In this document: positions 20,209 to 31,953 of the stretch, in pieces
How positions within the stretch are numbered: position 1 is the stretch's first letter
Layout of the letters: each line of letters starts with the position of its first letter
Assembly (NCBI GenBank): GCA_947074235.1
Contig: CAMTOV010000002.1
Span: forward strand, 1-64,000
Length of the DNA: 64,000 nt
Source of the DNA: an uncultured Bacteroides sp.
GTDB taxonomy: Bacteria > Bacteroidota > Bacteroidia > Bacteroidales > Bacteroidaceae
Reading direction: 5' to 3'
Position numbers and translations under genes: made by a program
Notes under the pieces: generated by a model
Told to the model about the DNA's origin: nothing
Seen by the model: only the letters and a program-made list of their open reading frames with translations
The model's database searches: none

Positions 20209-21573
20209 ATGGCATCAAAACCTAGCATACCAAAAGGAACTCGTGACTTTTCGCCTGTAGAAATGGCGAAGCGTAACTATATATTCAATACCATTCGCGA
20301 CGTTTATCATCTTTATGGATTTCAGCAAATTGAAACTCCATCTATGGAGATGCTTACTACATTAATGGGTAAGTATGGAGAAGAGGGTGATAAGTTACTT
20401 TTCAAGATTCAAAACTCTGGTGACTATTTCAAAGGTATTACCGATGAAGAGTTATTGAGCCGCAATGCTGCTAAGTTGGCAAGCAAGTTTTGTGAAAAAG
20501 GATTGCGTTACGACTTAACTGTACCTTTTGCTCGCTACGTAGTGATGCATCGCGATGAAATCACTTTCCCGTTCAAACGTTACCAAATTCAACCAGTGTG
20601 GCGTGCCGATCGTCCACAAAAAGGTCGTTATCGTGAGTTTTATCAATGTGATGCCGATGTAGTGGGAAGCGATTCGCTATTGAATGAAGTAGAATTGATG
20701 CAAATCGTAGATACTGTATTTAGCAAATTCGGTATTCGTGTTTGTATTAAAATCAATAATCGTAAGATACTTTCGGGTATAGCCGAGATTATAGGCGAAG
20801 CCGATAAGATTGTTGATATTACCGTAGCTATTGATAAGCTTGATAAAATTGGTTTGGAGAATGTAAATACTGAACTACAAAGCAAGGGTATCAGCGATGA
20901 GGCTATTCAAAAACTACAACCTATTATTTTGTTGAGTGGAAGCAATGCTGAAAAATTGGCAACTTTAAAAGATGTTCTTTCTGCTAGCGAAGTAGGATTG
21001 AAAGGGGTAGAGGAGAGTGAGTTTATTCTTTCTACACTCGAAACAATGGGCTTGAAAAATGAAATTGAACTAGATTTGACTTTGGCTCGCGGATTAAACT
21101 ATTATACAGGTGCTATCTTTGAAGTAAAAGCATTGGATGTACAGATTGGTAGTATCACTGGTGGTGGTCGCTACGATAATCTTACCGGAGTGTTTGGTAT
21201 GTCGGGAGTATCGGGTGTAGGTATCTCATTTGGTGCTGATCGTATCTTTGATGTGCTAAATCAATTAGATTTATATCCTAAAGAAGCTGTCAATGGCACA
21301 CGTCTTTTATTTGTGAACTTTGGAGATAAAGAAGCTGCATATGCTATGCCTTTTTTAGCAAAAGTTAGAGCTGCCGGTATTTGTGCAGAGATTTTTCCAG
21401 ATTCATCTAAAATGAAAAAACAGATGAGCTACGCCAATGCCAAGAATATACCATTCGTTGCTATCATTGGCGAAAACGAAATGAATGAAGGTAAAATGAC
21501 GCTTAAGAATATGGAAAGTGGTGAACAACAACTTGTTGATGGAGATGAGTTGATTGCTATTGTTGCTAAATAA
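20209..21573 (+). CDS. hisS: Histidine--tRNA ligase
   Basis: [17 protein letters not shown], class II motifs [12 protein letters not shown] and [31 protein letters not shown] 20209 preferred because TAAATTTG overlaps the ORF-track start. Confidence 0.95.
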   Translation: MASKPSIPKGTRDFSPVEMAKRNYIFNTIRDVYHLYGFQQIETPSMEMLTTLMGKYGEEGDKLLFKIQNSGDYFKGITDEELLSRNAAKLASKFCEKGLRYDLTVPFARYVVMHRDEITFPFKRYQIQPVWRADRPQKGRYREFYQCDADVVGSDSLLNEVELMQIVDTVFSKFGIRVCIKINNRKILSGIAEIIGEADKIVDITVAIDKLDKIGLENVNTELQSKGISDEAIQKLQPIILLSGSNAEKLATLKDVLSASEVGLKGVEESEFILSTLETMGLKNEIELDLTLARGLNYYTGAIFEVKALDVQIGSITGGGRYDNLTGVFGMSGVSGVGISFGADRIFDVLNQLDLYPKEAVNGTRLLFVNFGDKEAAYAMPFLAKVRAAGICAEIFPDSSKMKKQMSYANAKNIPFVAIIGENEMNEGKMTLKNMESGEQQLVDGDELIAIVAK

Positions 21574-21594
21574 GCATTAAACCATTACAATATA

Positions 21595-21636
21595 ACAAAC
21601 GCCGCTTTGAGTAACTATTCAAAGCGGCGTTTGTTT
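21595..21636. terminator. Bidirectional terminator between convergent hisS and hydF
   Basis: AACAAACGCCGCTTTGA / TTCAAAGCGGCGTTTGTT. Confidence 0.85.
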
Positions 21637-22823
21637 TACCATTCAATTTTATCTAATATTCCTCCCAGATAGGCAAGAGCTATTCCATAATTGGTCATAG
21701 GTATATGTTGTGCTTCAGCTTGTTCAATACGACTTAACACATGTTTCCGATTGAACATGCATGCACCGCACTGGATAACCAAATCATAACCATTTAAGTC
21801 TTTGGGGAAATCATTGCCGGCGGTAATATCTATATGAAGCTTTTCTCCAATCTTCTGACGCAACAGCCTAGGCAATTTCACTCTACCAATATCCTCATTG
21901 AGTGGTACATGTGTGCAAGCCTCCGCAATAAGCACTTTAGAGTTTTCTGTTAGCTGCCCAATTGTTGGGGCACTTTGCACATAATAATCTATATCCCCTT
22001 TGTAAGCAGCAAACAAAACAGAGAAAGAGGTAAGCATACTTTCGGCAGGCTTCAATTCGTATACCGTGTTGAACACTTGCGAGTCGGTGATAATCAATTT
22101 CGGAGGATAAGCCATAGCTTGCAGCGTCAACGATAGCTTGTCTGTTGTGCAACTCATCACTAAGCATCGTTTATCTAACAGCTCACGCATGGTTTGCACC
22201 TGTGGCAATATCAATCTTCCTTTAGGCGCTTGTAAGTCTTGTGGCATCACAAGTAATACTAAGTCGCCCTCTTCAACCAAAGAGCCTGTAATAGACTGTG
22301 CATCATAATCTTCGGGCATGCTAGCAGTAATGGCATTACGAATTTCTTCCATGCCATCACCATTAAGAGCGCTTACTAAAACAGGTCGTTCGCCACACTT
22401 TTCTTTAATAACAGCACTATCCCCTTCAGCATTATCTCTGATATCGATTTTATTTAATATCAATACAACCGGAATCTTTTTACTTTGTAGACGTTTTAAC
22501 CAAGTTAGCTCTTCCGTCATGTCTGGTTGACAAAGCATTAATACGATGTCTGCCTTCTCCATTGCTTTTTCGGTGCGCTCTATACGTTTTTCGCCCAGTT
22601 CACTTACATCATCAAACCCTGGAGTGTCAATAAAAGTACAAGCACCAATGCCATGTATCTCCATCGATTTCATTACAGGGTCGGTTGTTGTGCCCGGCAG
22701 GGCAGAGACCAAAGCCGTGTCTTGCCCTGTCAATGCATTCACCAGCGATGATTTACCACTATTAGTTCGCCCCATTAAGGCAATGTGCAAACGGTTGGCA
22801 CGAGGTGTAGCAGGATGTTTCAT
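21636..22823 (-). CDS. hydF: [FeFe]-hydrogenase H-cluster maturation GTPase HydF
   Basis: GTPase G1 GRTNSGKSSLVNALTGQ, G3 DTPGFDD, NKID; C-terminal CGACMFNRKHVLSRI. Confidence 0.93.
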   Translation of the reverse strand: MKHPATPRANRLHIALMGRTNSGKSSLVNALTGQDTALVSALPGTTTDPVMKSMEIHGIGACTFIDTPGFDDVSELGEKRIERTEKAMEKADIVLMLCQPDMTEELTWLKRLQSKKIPVVLILNKIDIRDNAEGDSAVIKEKCGERPVLVSALNGDGMEEIRNAITASMPEDYDAQSITGSLVEEGDLVLLVMPQDLQAPKGRLILPQVQTMRELLDKRCLVMSCTTDKLSLTLQAMAYPPKLIITDSQVFNTVYELKPAESMLTSFSVLFAAYKGDIDYYVQSAPTIGQLTENSKVLIAEACTHVPLNEDIGRVKLPRLLRQKIGEKLHIDITAGNDFPKDLNGYDLVIQCGACMFNRKHVLSRIEQAEAQHIPMTNYGIALAYLGGILDKIEW

Positions 22824-22828
22824 ATCAA

Positions 22829-24250
22829 TTAAAATCTAAAATCTCTTTTTCCTTGCGCAATCTCTTGTAGGTTGCGCTTAGCAATTGTTTTTATTTTCTC
22901 ATTCGGAATTTTCTCTACCTCTTGCTCAATCATATTGATGGCTTTTTGGCGAGTTTCTTCCGATGCATAATCCATCAGATATTCTTTGAGGGTAATGAGT
23001 GAGTTTGGTGCACAACAGTTGGCTATCTGCCCCGATTTAATAAGCGACATAAATCTGTCGCCTGTACGCCCCATTCGGTAGCAAGCCGTGCAGAAGCTAG
23101 GCACATGCCCTAAGTCGAGCAGCCAACTCACAATCTCATCAAGAGTGCGTTGGTCGCTGATATCAAACTGAGCCGAACTTTCACTTTCGGTTGTAGGTTC
23201 AGCATATCCACCTACCGAAGTCTTTGAACCACCACTTATTTGTGATACACCTATCTCGAGCACCTCTTTACGAGATTTCTCCGATTCGCGTGTAGAGATT
23301 ATAATTCCTGTGTAGGGCACTGCAATGCGAGTTACTGCAATGATGCGTTTAAATATCTCATCCGATATAGCATTAGGAAAATCATTGGTATTGATATCAT
23401 CTGCCGGACAGATACGAGGCATGCTAATGGTGTGCGGTCCTACGCCAAAGCGAGCCTCTAGGTGCTCGGCATGCATCAACAACGCTATAAAGTCATACTT
23501 GTAAGTATTCAAACCAAACAATACCCCTATACCTACATCGTCGATACCAGCTTCCATGGCTCTATCCATTGCTTCGGTGTGATAAGCGTAGTCACTCTTT
23601 GGTCCCGTAGGATGCAATCTTTCGTAATTTTCCTTATCGTATGTCTCTTGAAACAAGATATAAGTTCCTATCCCGGCATCCTTCAGCTTGCGATAGTTCT
23701 CAACCGTAGTTGCAGCAATATTCACATTCACTCGGCGGATAGCTCCGTTCTTATGTTTAATGCTGTAGATAGTCTTTATAGAATCGAGTATATAATCGAT
23801 AGGTGCATGTTTGGGGTGTTCGCCCGCTTCAAGAGCCAAACGTTTATGCCCCATATCTTGCAAGGCAATTACCTCTTTGGCAATTTCCTCTTGCGATAGT
23901 TTCTTGCGAGCAATCGTTTTATTCTTAGCATGATAAGGGCAATAAGTGCAACCGTTTACGCAATAATTTGAGAGATACAACGGTGCAAACATCACAATGC
24001 GGTTGCCATAAAAACGCTGTTTTATCTCTCTAGCCAATGCAAAGATACGCTCCACTAAATCGGGCTCTTTGCAAAGAAGCAGTACGGCCGCTTCGCGATG
24101 GTTCAACCCTTTGCACAAAGCCGCTTTGTCAATGATTTGTTCAATCAATGTGCGGTCGTGCTCATGCGCTTTGGCATAAGCCAATGTATCTTCAATCTCA
24201 GAATGGTCGATAAATTCTTCGGCTTTATCTGAATTTACTATATAAGCCAT
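22829..24250 (-). CDS. hydG: [FeFe]-hydrogenase maturation radical SAM enzyme HydG
   Basis: CVNGCTYCPYHAKN radical SAM motif; C-terminal CTACYRMGRTGDRFM. Confidence 0.93.
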   Translation of the reverse strand: MAYIVNSDKAEEFIDHSEIEDTLAYAKAHEHDRTLIEQIIDKAALCKGLNHREAAVLLLCKEPDLVERIFALAREIKQRFYGNRIVMFAPLYLSNYCVNGCTYCPYHAKNKTIARKKLSQEEIAKEVIALQDMGHKRLALEAGEHPKHAPIDYILDSIKTIYSIKHKNGAIRRVNVNIAATTVENYRKLKDAGIGTYILFQETYDKENYERLHPTGPKSDYAYHTEAMDRAMEAGIDDVGIGVLFGLNTYKYDFIALLMHAEHLEARFGVGPHTISMPRICPADDINTNDFPNAISDEIFKRIIAVTRIAVPYTGIIISTRESEKSRKEVLEIGVSQISGGSKTSVGGYAEPTTESESSAQFDISDQRTLDEIVSWLLDLGHVPSFCTACYRMGRTGDRFMSLIKSGQIANCCAPNSLITLKEYLMDYASEETRQKAINMIEQEVEKIPNEKIKTIAKRNLQEIAQGKRDFRF

Positions 24251-24262
24251 AGTTTATATTTA

Positions 24263-25297
24263 TCATTTATAGTCGCCTCGCTCCATAGATATTTCATACC
24301 CAATGGTTTTCAATTGCTCATTGAGTAGGGTCAATCCCTCCGCAGCTTCCGCACCTAGCGAGGCTTTATTATTGTATAGTTCATATTTTTTTCGCGTGTT
24401 GCTAGGCGAAAGATTGGGCATCACTACATTTGCACCTGCTAGTATGCCTTTTAGTCTACCATCTCCACCCAATGAGGCCAGAGCCGTTGTAGATGGAATA
24501 AGCACCTGAGGAAACATCAAACGGAAGATAGAAAGAAGTTTCAATGTCAACTCTACGCTACCCGCAGGATGCTGCGCAAAGGGCGTATCTTGGTGCGGAA
24601 TAAAAGGGCCGAGACCAATCATTTGTGGTTTTAGTTGTTCAATAAACAAGATGTCCTCAATGATGTTATCAATTGTTTGGTGCGGACTGCCAACCATGAT
24701 ACCCGTGCCTGTTTGAAAACCAATCTCTTTGAGCCAACGCAAACATTGTTGCCTATGTTGTGCCGACATCTCTTGTGGATGAAGTTGCTGATAATGGCTC
24801 GATTGATACGTTTCGTGGCGCAACAAATACCTATTGGCACCAGCATCATACAATCGTTCATAATCTTGATAAGACATTTCGCCTAGAGAGAGAGTAATAG
24901 CGCAGTCGGGAAACTCGCTACGTATAGCAGTTACCACCTCTATTACCCAATCTACCGATTGTGCTCTATCTTCGCCGCCTTGCATCACAAATGTGCGGAA
25001 TCCTAGTTTGTATCCCTCACGGCAACAATCAAGAATTTGCTCTTTCGTCAATCTGTATCGCTCTATATGAGTGTTAGACTTACGGATACCGCAATAGTAG
25101 CAATCGTTTTTACAACAATTACTTATTTCAATCAGTCCACGAATATATACTTTATTACCAAATTGAGTCAATGAAACCTCTCTTGCCTGTTGATGCAGAT
25201 AGTCAGTAACCTCTGCATCTTGGCAAGTTAAGAGTTCATGATATGCCTCTGTGGGCAGATGATGCTCATTCCGTAAGCAATCAATCCATATTTTCAT
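24263..25297 (-). CDS. hydE: [FeFe]-hydrogenase maturation radical SAM enzyme HydE
   Basis: ISNCCKNDCYYCGIRKSN radical SAM CxxxCxxC; FVMQGGEDR; adjacent to hydG/hydA. Confidence 0.93.
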   Translation of the reverse strand: MKIWIDCLRNEHHLPTEAYHELLTCQDAEVTDYLHQQAREVSLTQFGNKVYIRGLIEISNCCKNDCYYCGIRKSNTHIERYRLTKEQILDCCREGYKLGFRTFVMQGGEDRAQSVDWVIEVVTAIRSEFPDCAITLSLGEMSYQDYERLYDAGANRYLLRHETYQSSHYQQLHPQEMSAQHRQQCLRWLKEIGFQTGTGIMVGSPHQTIDNIIEDILFIEQLKPQMIGLGPFIPHQDTPFAQHPAGSVELTLKLLSIFRLMFPQVLIPSTTALASLGGDGRLKGILAGANVVMPNLSPSNTRKKYELYNNKASLGAEAAEGLTLLNEQLKTIGYEISMERGDYK

Positions 25298-26747
25298 ACG
25301 AGTCTTTACGCTTAATCAGCTCTTGTGCCAATTGGCGACGACCAGATACAATATCATTGTGAGTACATGGTCCGGTGATACAGCCACCTTCGCAAGCCAT
25401 TACTTCAATAAACTGTCCGGCAGCTTTGCCTGTTTTGGCGCAAGCACGTAGCAAAGCGATGTTCTTTTTATTGATATCCGATATCTGAATTGCATTAATC
25501 TTGTCAGCTTCTTCTTTCAAATAAGCTTTTACAGCGCCCATCACACCACCTGCTTGAGCAAAGCCATGTGCCTCGCGCACTGAGTTAAATACAACAGAAA
25601 ATGGAGTAGATTGTTCTAATTGAATATCCATACCATCGAGTACCGAACCTACTTCTTCGAAAGTAATCATGTAGTCTACTGCACCATCTTTGCGAATCTC
25701 TTTTCGTTTAGCTACGCATGGGCCAACAAATACAATCTTTGCATCGGGGTGTTTCTCCTTAGCTGTGCGCGCAGTATAGTACATTGGCGAACCGGTAGTA
25801 GATACATATGGTTTAAGAGTAGGGATGTGTTTGTCTACCAACTCTACATAAGATGGACAACAAGAAGTAGTCATAAATGCCTGTCCTTCTTCTAACTTTT
25901 CTAGTAATTCGTGCGCTTCGTTTTTGGTAGTATCCATAGCACCTTGAGCCACTTCAATTACATCGGCAAAGCCCAATTCTTTGAAAGCACCATACACTTG
26001 CTCGATGGTTGTTTTAAACTGACCTAAGATAGAAGGTGCAATAATTGCCACCATCTTTTCGCCTTTGCGGATGCCTTCAAGCACATCAAATACTTGCGAT
26101 ATTTCGAAGATAGCGCCAAAAGGACATGCATTGATGCATTTGCCGCAATAGATACATTTCTCTTCGTCAATCTTCTCTATACCATTTTCATCTTTGGTGA
26201 TAGCTTTTACCGGACAGGTTTCTTCGCAAGGTACTGGTATGTAAACAATGGCATGATAAGGACAGCTTTTGTGACAGATGCCACAACTGATACATGCTTC
26301 ATGGTCTATTTTGGCTTGTCCGTTTTTCTTGAAACGAATAGCATCTTTAGGACAATTCATGTAGCAACTGCGTGCTACACAACCACGACAAAGATTGGTG
26401 ATTTCGTAATTTATCTGAATACATGATGAACAAGCTTCATCAATTACACACAGAATATTATCCTTTATTTCGCCTTCTCGGTCTAATGCATCTTTAGCAT
26501 ACTTTGAAAGCGGGTCAAGTTCGTCATGCTCATCAGACATATCCATGCCCAAAAGAGGTAAACATTTGTATTTCCATACGGCGCGTTCTTTATGTACACA
26601 GCAACGGCCCAAAGCTTTCGATTTTCTAGGGGTTAATTCAAGAGGAAGTCGGTCTATTTTTTCAACTAATTCATCCTTTTTCCAGAGTTTTACAAGGTCC
26701 GCTAGTAGTTTATGGCGGACAATCATCACATTATTAGTAAATGCCAT
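25281..26747 (-). CDS. hydA: [FeFe]-hydrogenase catalytic subunit, group B-like
   Basis: H-cluster motifs TTSCCPSYV, VGPCVAKRKE, EVMACEGGCITGPC; N-terminal ferredoxin-type motifs CISCGICHKSCP and CIYCGKCINACP. Confidence 0.9.
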   Translation of the reverse strand: MAFTNNVMIVRHKLLADLVKLWKKDELVEKIDRLPLELTPRKSKALGRCCVHKERAVWKYKCLPLLGMDMSDEHDELDPLSKYAKDALDREGEIKDNILCVIDEACSSCIQINYEITNLCRGCVARSCYMNCPKDAIRFKKNGQAKIDHEACISCGICHKSCPYHAIVYIPVPCEETCPVKAITKDENGIEKIDEEKCIYCGKCINACPFGAIFEISQVFDVLEGIRKGEKMVAIIAPSILGQFKTTIEQVYGAFKELGFADVIEVAQGAMDTTKNEAHELLEKLEEGQAFMTTSCCPSYVELVDKHIPTLKPYVSTTGSPMYYTARTAKEKHPDAKIVFVGPCVAKRKEIRKDGAVDYMITFEEVGSVLDGMDIQLEQSTPFSVVFNSVREAHGFAQAGGVMGAVKAYLKEEADKINAIQISDINKKNIALLRACAKTGKAAGQFIEVMACEGGCITGPCTHNDIVSGRRQLAQELIKRKDSYENMD

Positions 26748-26912
26748 ACGTTTAATTAGGTTATATAAGAGACTACAAAGATAGCAATATGTTTACTTAT
26801 AACCATAATTTCATTAGTTGCAAATCAATTCTTTTTGCAAATTTACCCCCTTTTTAGGGTAATATGTATATCTTTGATATAAAGATGAGTTTTAACTAAT
26901 AAAAAGAATGGT

Positions 26913-27803
26913 ATGAAAAGCGTGGTAGTTGGTATAGGTGAGGCACTTTGGGATATGTTGCCCGAAGGAAAAAAAATAGGTGGTGCTCCGGCCAATTTTG
27001 CTTATCACTCTTCACAATTTGGTTTTGATGGTTGTGCCATTAGTGCTATCGGGAAGGATGCTTTGGGAACGGAAATTATCGAAACCTTTGATAGTAAAAA
27101 TCTTCACTATTTGTTGCCACAAGTCAGCCATCCCACCGGAACGGTTCAAGTTATTATTGATAGTGAGGGTATACCTACCTATGATATTGAGCAAAATGTG
27201 GCTTGGGATTATATGCCTTTTACCCAAGAAATGAGGCAGCTAGCTCTATGTGCGCGTGCAGTTTGTTTTGGATCTTTGGCGCAACGAGGCATAGAGAGTC
27301 GTCATACCATTATGCAATTTGTGAAATCTATCGCCGATGGTGATGGGCAATTTAAGATATTTGATATCAATTTGCGTCAAGAGTTTTATACCAAACAGAT
27401 AATTGAAGATTCGTTGAAATATTGCAATGTGTTGAAAATTAATGATGAGGAATTGATTCTAATTAGTGAAATGTTTGGCCTTCCCGACATTGATATGGAA
27501 GATAAGTGTTGGATATTGTTGGCAAAGTATAATCTGAAAATGGTGATTCTTACTTGTGGGGTGAATGGTAGTTATGTATTTGCTCCAGGCGAAATGTCAT
27601 TTCAAGAAACTCCTCAAGTAATAGTGGCCGACACAGTTGGAGCAGGCGATTCGTTTACTGCAACATTTTGTGCCTCGTTGCTTTATGATAAATCAATAAA
27701 GGATGCACATAAGCTAGCTGTTGAGGTATCAGCTTACGTATGCTCTCAGCATGGCGCTATGCCTATTCTTCCCGCTTCGCTTATTAAGAAAGTGAAATCA
27801 TAG
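26913..27803 (+). CDS. PfkB-family carbohydrate kinase (fructokinase-like)
   Basis: GEALWDMLPEGKKIGGAPANFAYH; DTVGAGDSFTATF anion hole/ATP motif. Confidence 0.88.
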   Translation: MKSVVVGIGEALWDMLPEGKKIGGAPANFAYHSSQFGFDGCAISAIGKDALGTEIIETFDSKNLHYLLPQVSHPTGTVQVIIDSEGIPTYDIEQNVAWDYMPFTQEMRQLALCARAVCFGSLAQRGIESRHTIMQFVKSIADGDGQFKIFDINLRQEFYTKQIIEDSLKYCNVLKINDEELILISEMFGLPDIDMEDKCWILLAKYNLKMVILTCGVNGSYVFAPGEMSFQETPQVIVADTVGAGDSFTATFCASLLYDKSIKDAHKLAVEVSAYVCSQHGAMPILPASLIKKVKS

Positions 27804-27895
27804 TTGGTTTACTAATGTAAATAAGATGTAACTTCATTGTAAAGTTATTGTATGGTATCTCCTGTATCTTTGTAGTGTCAATAAACTAAAATAAA

Positions 27896-28084
27896 ATGAC
27901 CATGCGAAAGAAACAGGAGTTGTTGTATCATATGCGTGCCATTATGATTGGTACAATGATGCTTATATCGGGAGTGGTATTTTTATGTTATATGGGTAGT
28001 TCTTTGATTCGGTTTACAAAGAAGTATCAAAAACAGACGATGCAAGTGGCGCAAAAACTACCATGGTCTGACATGGAAGAATAA
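27896..28084 (+). CDS. Small single-pass membrane protein, 62 aa
   Basis: ATG at 27896, one TM segment (AIMIGTMMLISGVVFLCYMGSSLI), preceded by TATCTTTG at 27865. Confidence 0.55.
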   Translation: MTMRKKQELLYHMRAIMIGTMMLISGVVFLCYMGSSLIRFTKKYQKQTMQVAQKLPWSDMEE

Positions 28085-28160
28085 ACTATATTCTCTATGT
28101 AATGGTTGGGATTTATGATATTGATGTGTATAGTTGTTATGAATGCTTGCAATGTCAATA

Positions 28161-28226
28161 GTTTCATTGCAGTGAAACAAATGTTTCGCCTTGATGAAAC
28201 CAAAGTTTCGCCTCAATGAAACTGAC
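28161..28226. repeat. Three tandem 22-bp units, consensus GTTTCgccttgATGAAACcaAa
   Basis: Units at 28161, 28183 and 28205, each with GTTTC ... TGAAAC inverted half-sites. Confidence 0.85.
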
Positions 28227-28236
28227 TAGAATGATA

Positions 28237-28302
28237 TGGCTAAGCTATAATAATGCACTGCCTAATGGATAATAACGTAGTGGCTAATGATTAATCTACA
28301 GA
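28237..28302. repeat. Three tandem 22-bp units, consensus TGgCTAAtgnaTAATnnnnnnnn
   Basis: TGGCTAAGCTATAATAATGCAC, TGCCTAATGGATAATAACGTAG, TGGCTAATGATTAATCTACAGA at 28237/28259/28281. Confidence 0.65.
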
Positions 28303-28447
28303 TAACATTATAGTTTTCTTATGCTAAACATTTCGCTCGTATTATTGGAGTAGTAATATTCTGATAATTGATGAAGATATTGCATTGTGCTTGTGAAAGT
28401 AGCAGTGCAATTTTTTATATATACATTTGTGATGCTCCTGCATTATA

Positions 28448-28495
28448 TAAAAATAACGGGCTATGCAGTATTAATGCTTAGCCCGTTATTTTTAT
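28448..28495. terminator. Hairpin terminator downstream of the 28514-29761 gene
   Basis: AAAAATAACGGGCTA ... TAGCCCGTTATTTTT. Confidence 0.85.
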
Positions 28496-28513
28496 AATAA
28501 TACTAATTGCTCT

Positions 28514-29761
28514 TTAAAAACTAAATGAAGCAACTCCTACAATACGATAGTTGGTTACAGCATTTGTGTCATATACTTTACCGTCGTCTCTTTTTACTGT
28601 GCCATACCAAGCAGTAGTTGCTGTAACTTCAGCACCAAACGACCATGGTCCGTTATTGTATGATAGCTCTACGCCACCTTCGGTTAATTGATCGATATTT
28701 GTTCCTAATCCAACTGTGCGAATGATTCTTTCACTTGTTCCTAGATTTTTCATGTAACCGGCAAAGATTCCGGGTCTCCATTTTTTGCCGTAAACAGCAT
28801 TAATCCAAGTGCTTGAGTTGCGGATAGGGGTGTAGTTCTCTCTACCATTGAGCGAGCTAACTGATGTGACACCATAACCACCCAACATACAAAGCTGCGT
28901 TAGATTCTCGCCAAATATAGATTTTGCAGACACAAGTAGATTGTCTGATTTGTATTGCACATAGGCATCATAAGAGATACCAGTTACACGTGCTTTTGTT
29001 TTATAAGTTCTTTCGGCAGTTACTCCACCAAGATTGTTAGTGATGCTGACTTGTGTTTTGGGCATCATCGACATAAATTCTACGCCTACACCTGCTAACC
29101 ATCCGTTTTTGCGGTAGTTAATACCTACATATACTTCTGGAATGCCACTGTTTTTAAGATAATTGACGCTACGCACGTTGTCTGGTCCGATTGAGGTAAA
29201 CTGTGATTGCCACATTAAAGCTCCTATTGCTTGGAATCCACCAAATGAGTGGCGATAACGAATTTGTGGGGCACGGCTAAAAGGTTGGAATGGTGCACCC
29301 GTAGAGAGGTTTAATACTTTAGGATATACTTCACCAAACATGGGATGCCAAGTTTGTCCTAATAGTAAATCGGCCTTACTCCAATTTAATTGAAAATAAG
29401 CATGACGCATGCGAATAGTATATATATTGGAACCTGCTCCACGAAAATCTCCTTCTACTTTGGCAAATGTAGTTGCATTGCCTAGTTTTGGGCCGGTAAT
29501 ATTGATTCCTAAACGACTAGTTAATACATAGAAATTGCCACTAAAACGCTCGTTCAAATCTCTACCATTGGCATCGAGCTCTTTATCTAATGGGTAAAGG
29601 TAAAATAAACCATCAATCATCTCTTGGCTGGCACGACTATTATAGAAAATATCGGTGCGAACTTGGCCATAAAAATCGATTTTAAACTTCTTTTCTTGTG
29701 CCATAATGTTTAAGGCGCTCAAACAGATAAGCATTGACAACAAGAGGTTTTTCTTTTTCAT
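28514..29761 (-). CDS. Outer membrane beta-barrel (porin-like) protein
   Basis: Signal peptide MKKKNLLLSMLICLSALNIMAQ; amphipathic beta strands, KIDFYGQVRTDIFYNSR, ends VASFSF (C-terminal aromatic). Confidence 0.65.
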   Translation of the reverse strand: MKKKNLLLSMLICLSALNIMAQEKKFKIDFYGQVRTDIFYNSRASQEMIDGLFYLYPLDKELDANGRDLNERFSGNFYVLTSRLGINITGPKLGNATTFAKVEGDFRGAGSNIYTIRMRHAYFQLNWSKADLLLGQTWHPMFGEVYPKVLNLSTGAPFQPFSRAPQIRYRHSFGGFQAIGALMWQSQFTSIGPDNVRSVNYLKNSGIPEVYVGINYRKNGWLAGVGVEFMSMMPKTQVSITNNLGGVTAERTYKTKARVTGISYDAYVQYKSDNLLVSAKSIFGENLTQLCMLGGYGVTSVSSLNGRENYTPIRNSSTWINAVYGKKWRPGIFAGYMKNLGTSERIIRTVGLGTNIDQLTEGGVELSYNNGPWSFGAEVTATTAWYGTVKRDDGKVYDTNAVTNYRIVGVASFSF

Positions 29762-29979
29762 GATAAATGTGTTGTATTTGTAAATGAAATAATGGCACAA
29801 AGGTAGAGATTAATTTTTAATTCTTTACGAATTTTAAGTGTCATTTTGGCAGAAGAGATATGACAATGATGATAGAAAACATTTTGGCACGGTTTTGGTT
29901 ATTATTGTTGTGTCTTTTTTAGGTAAATAGAGAAGACTCAAATATACATTTAATATAAATAACATAAAAGTAAACAACT

Positions 29980-30252
29980 ATGAACATTAAACCATTAGCA
30001 GATAGAGTGTTGGTGCTTCCTGCTCCGGCTGAAGAAAAAACAATTGGAGGTATTATTATTCCTGATACAGCAAAAGAAAAACCATTGAAAGGTGAAGTTG
30101 TTGCGGTAGGAAACGGTACGAAAGATGAAGAAATGGTATTGAAAGTAGGCTATATAGTGCTTTATGGCAAATATGCTGGTACTGAACTCGAAATGGAAGG
30201 TACTAAATATCTTATCATGCGTCAAAGTGATGTACTTGCAGTGTTGGGTTAA
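29980..30252 (+). CDS. groES: Co-chaperonin GroES
   Basis: [46 protein letters not shown]. Confidence 0.97.
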   Translation: MNIKPLADRVLVLPAPAEEKTIGGIIIPDTAKEKPLKGEVVAVGNGTKDEEMVLKVGYIVLYGKYAGTELEMEGTKYLIMRQSDVLAVLG

Positions 30253-30287
30253 TTTATAGTATAGTTTAATTCTTAAAATAGTATTAG

Positions 30288-31931
<1,644 letters not shown>

Positions 31932-31953
31932 TAATCTGTTGATACCATATATT

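Noticed and set aside
26094-26426. 110-aa plus-strand ORF
   Set aside because: Antisense to the ferredoxin-like region of hydA; composition reflects complementary codons
28161-28302. CRISPR array
   Set aside because: Units are contiguous 22-mers without spacers, are degenerate, and have no cas genes nearby
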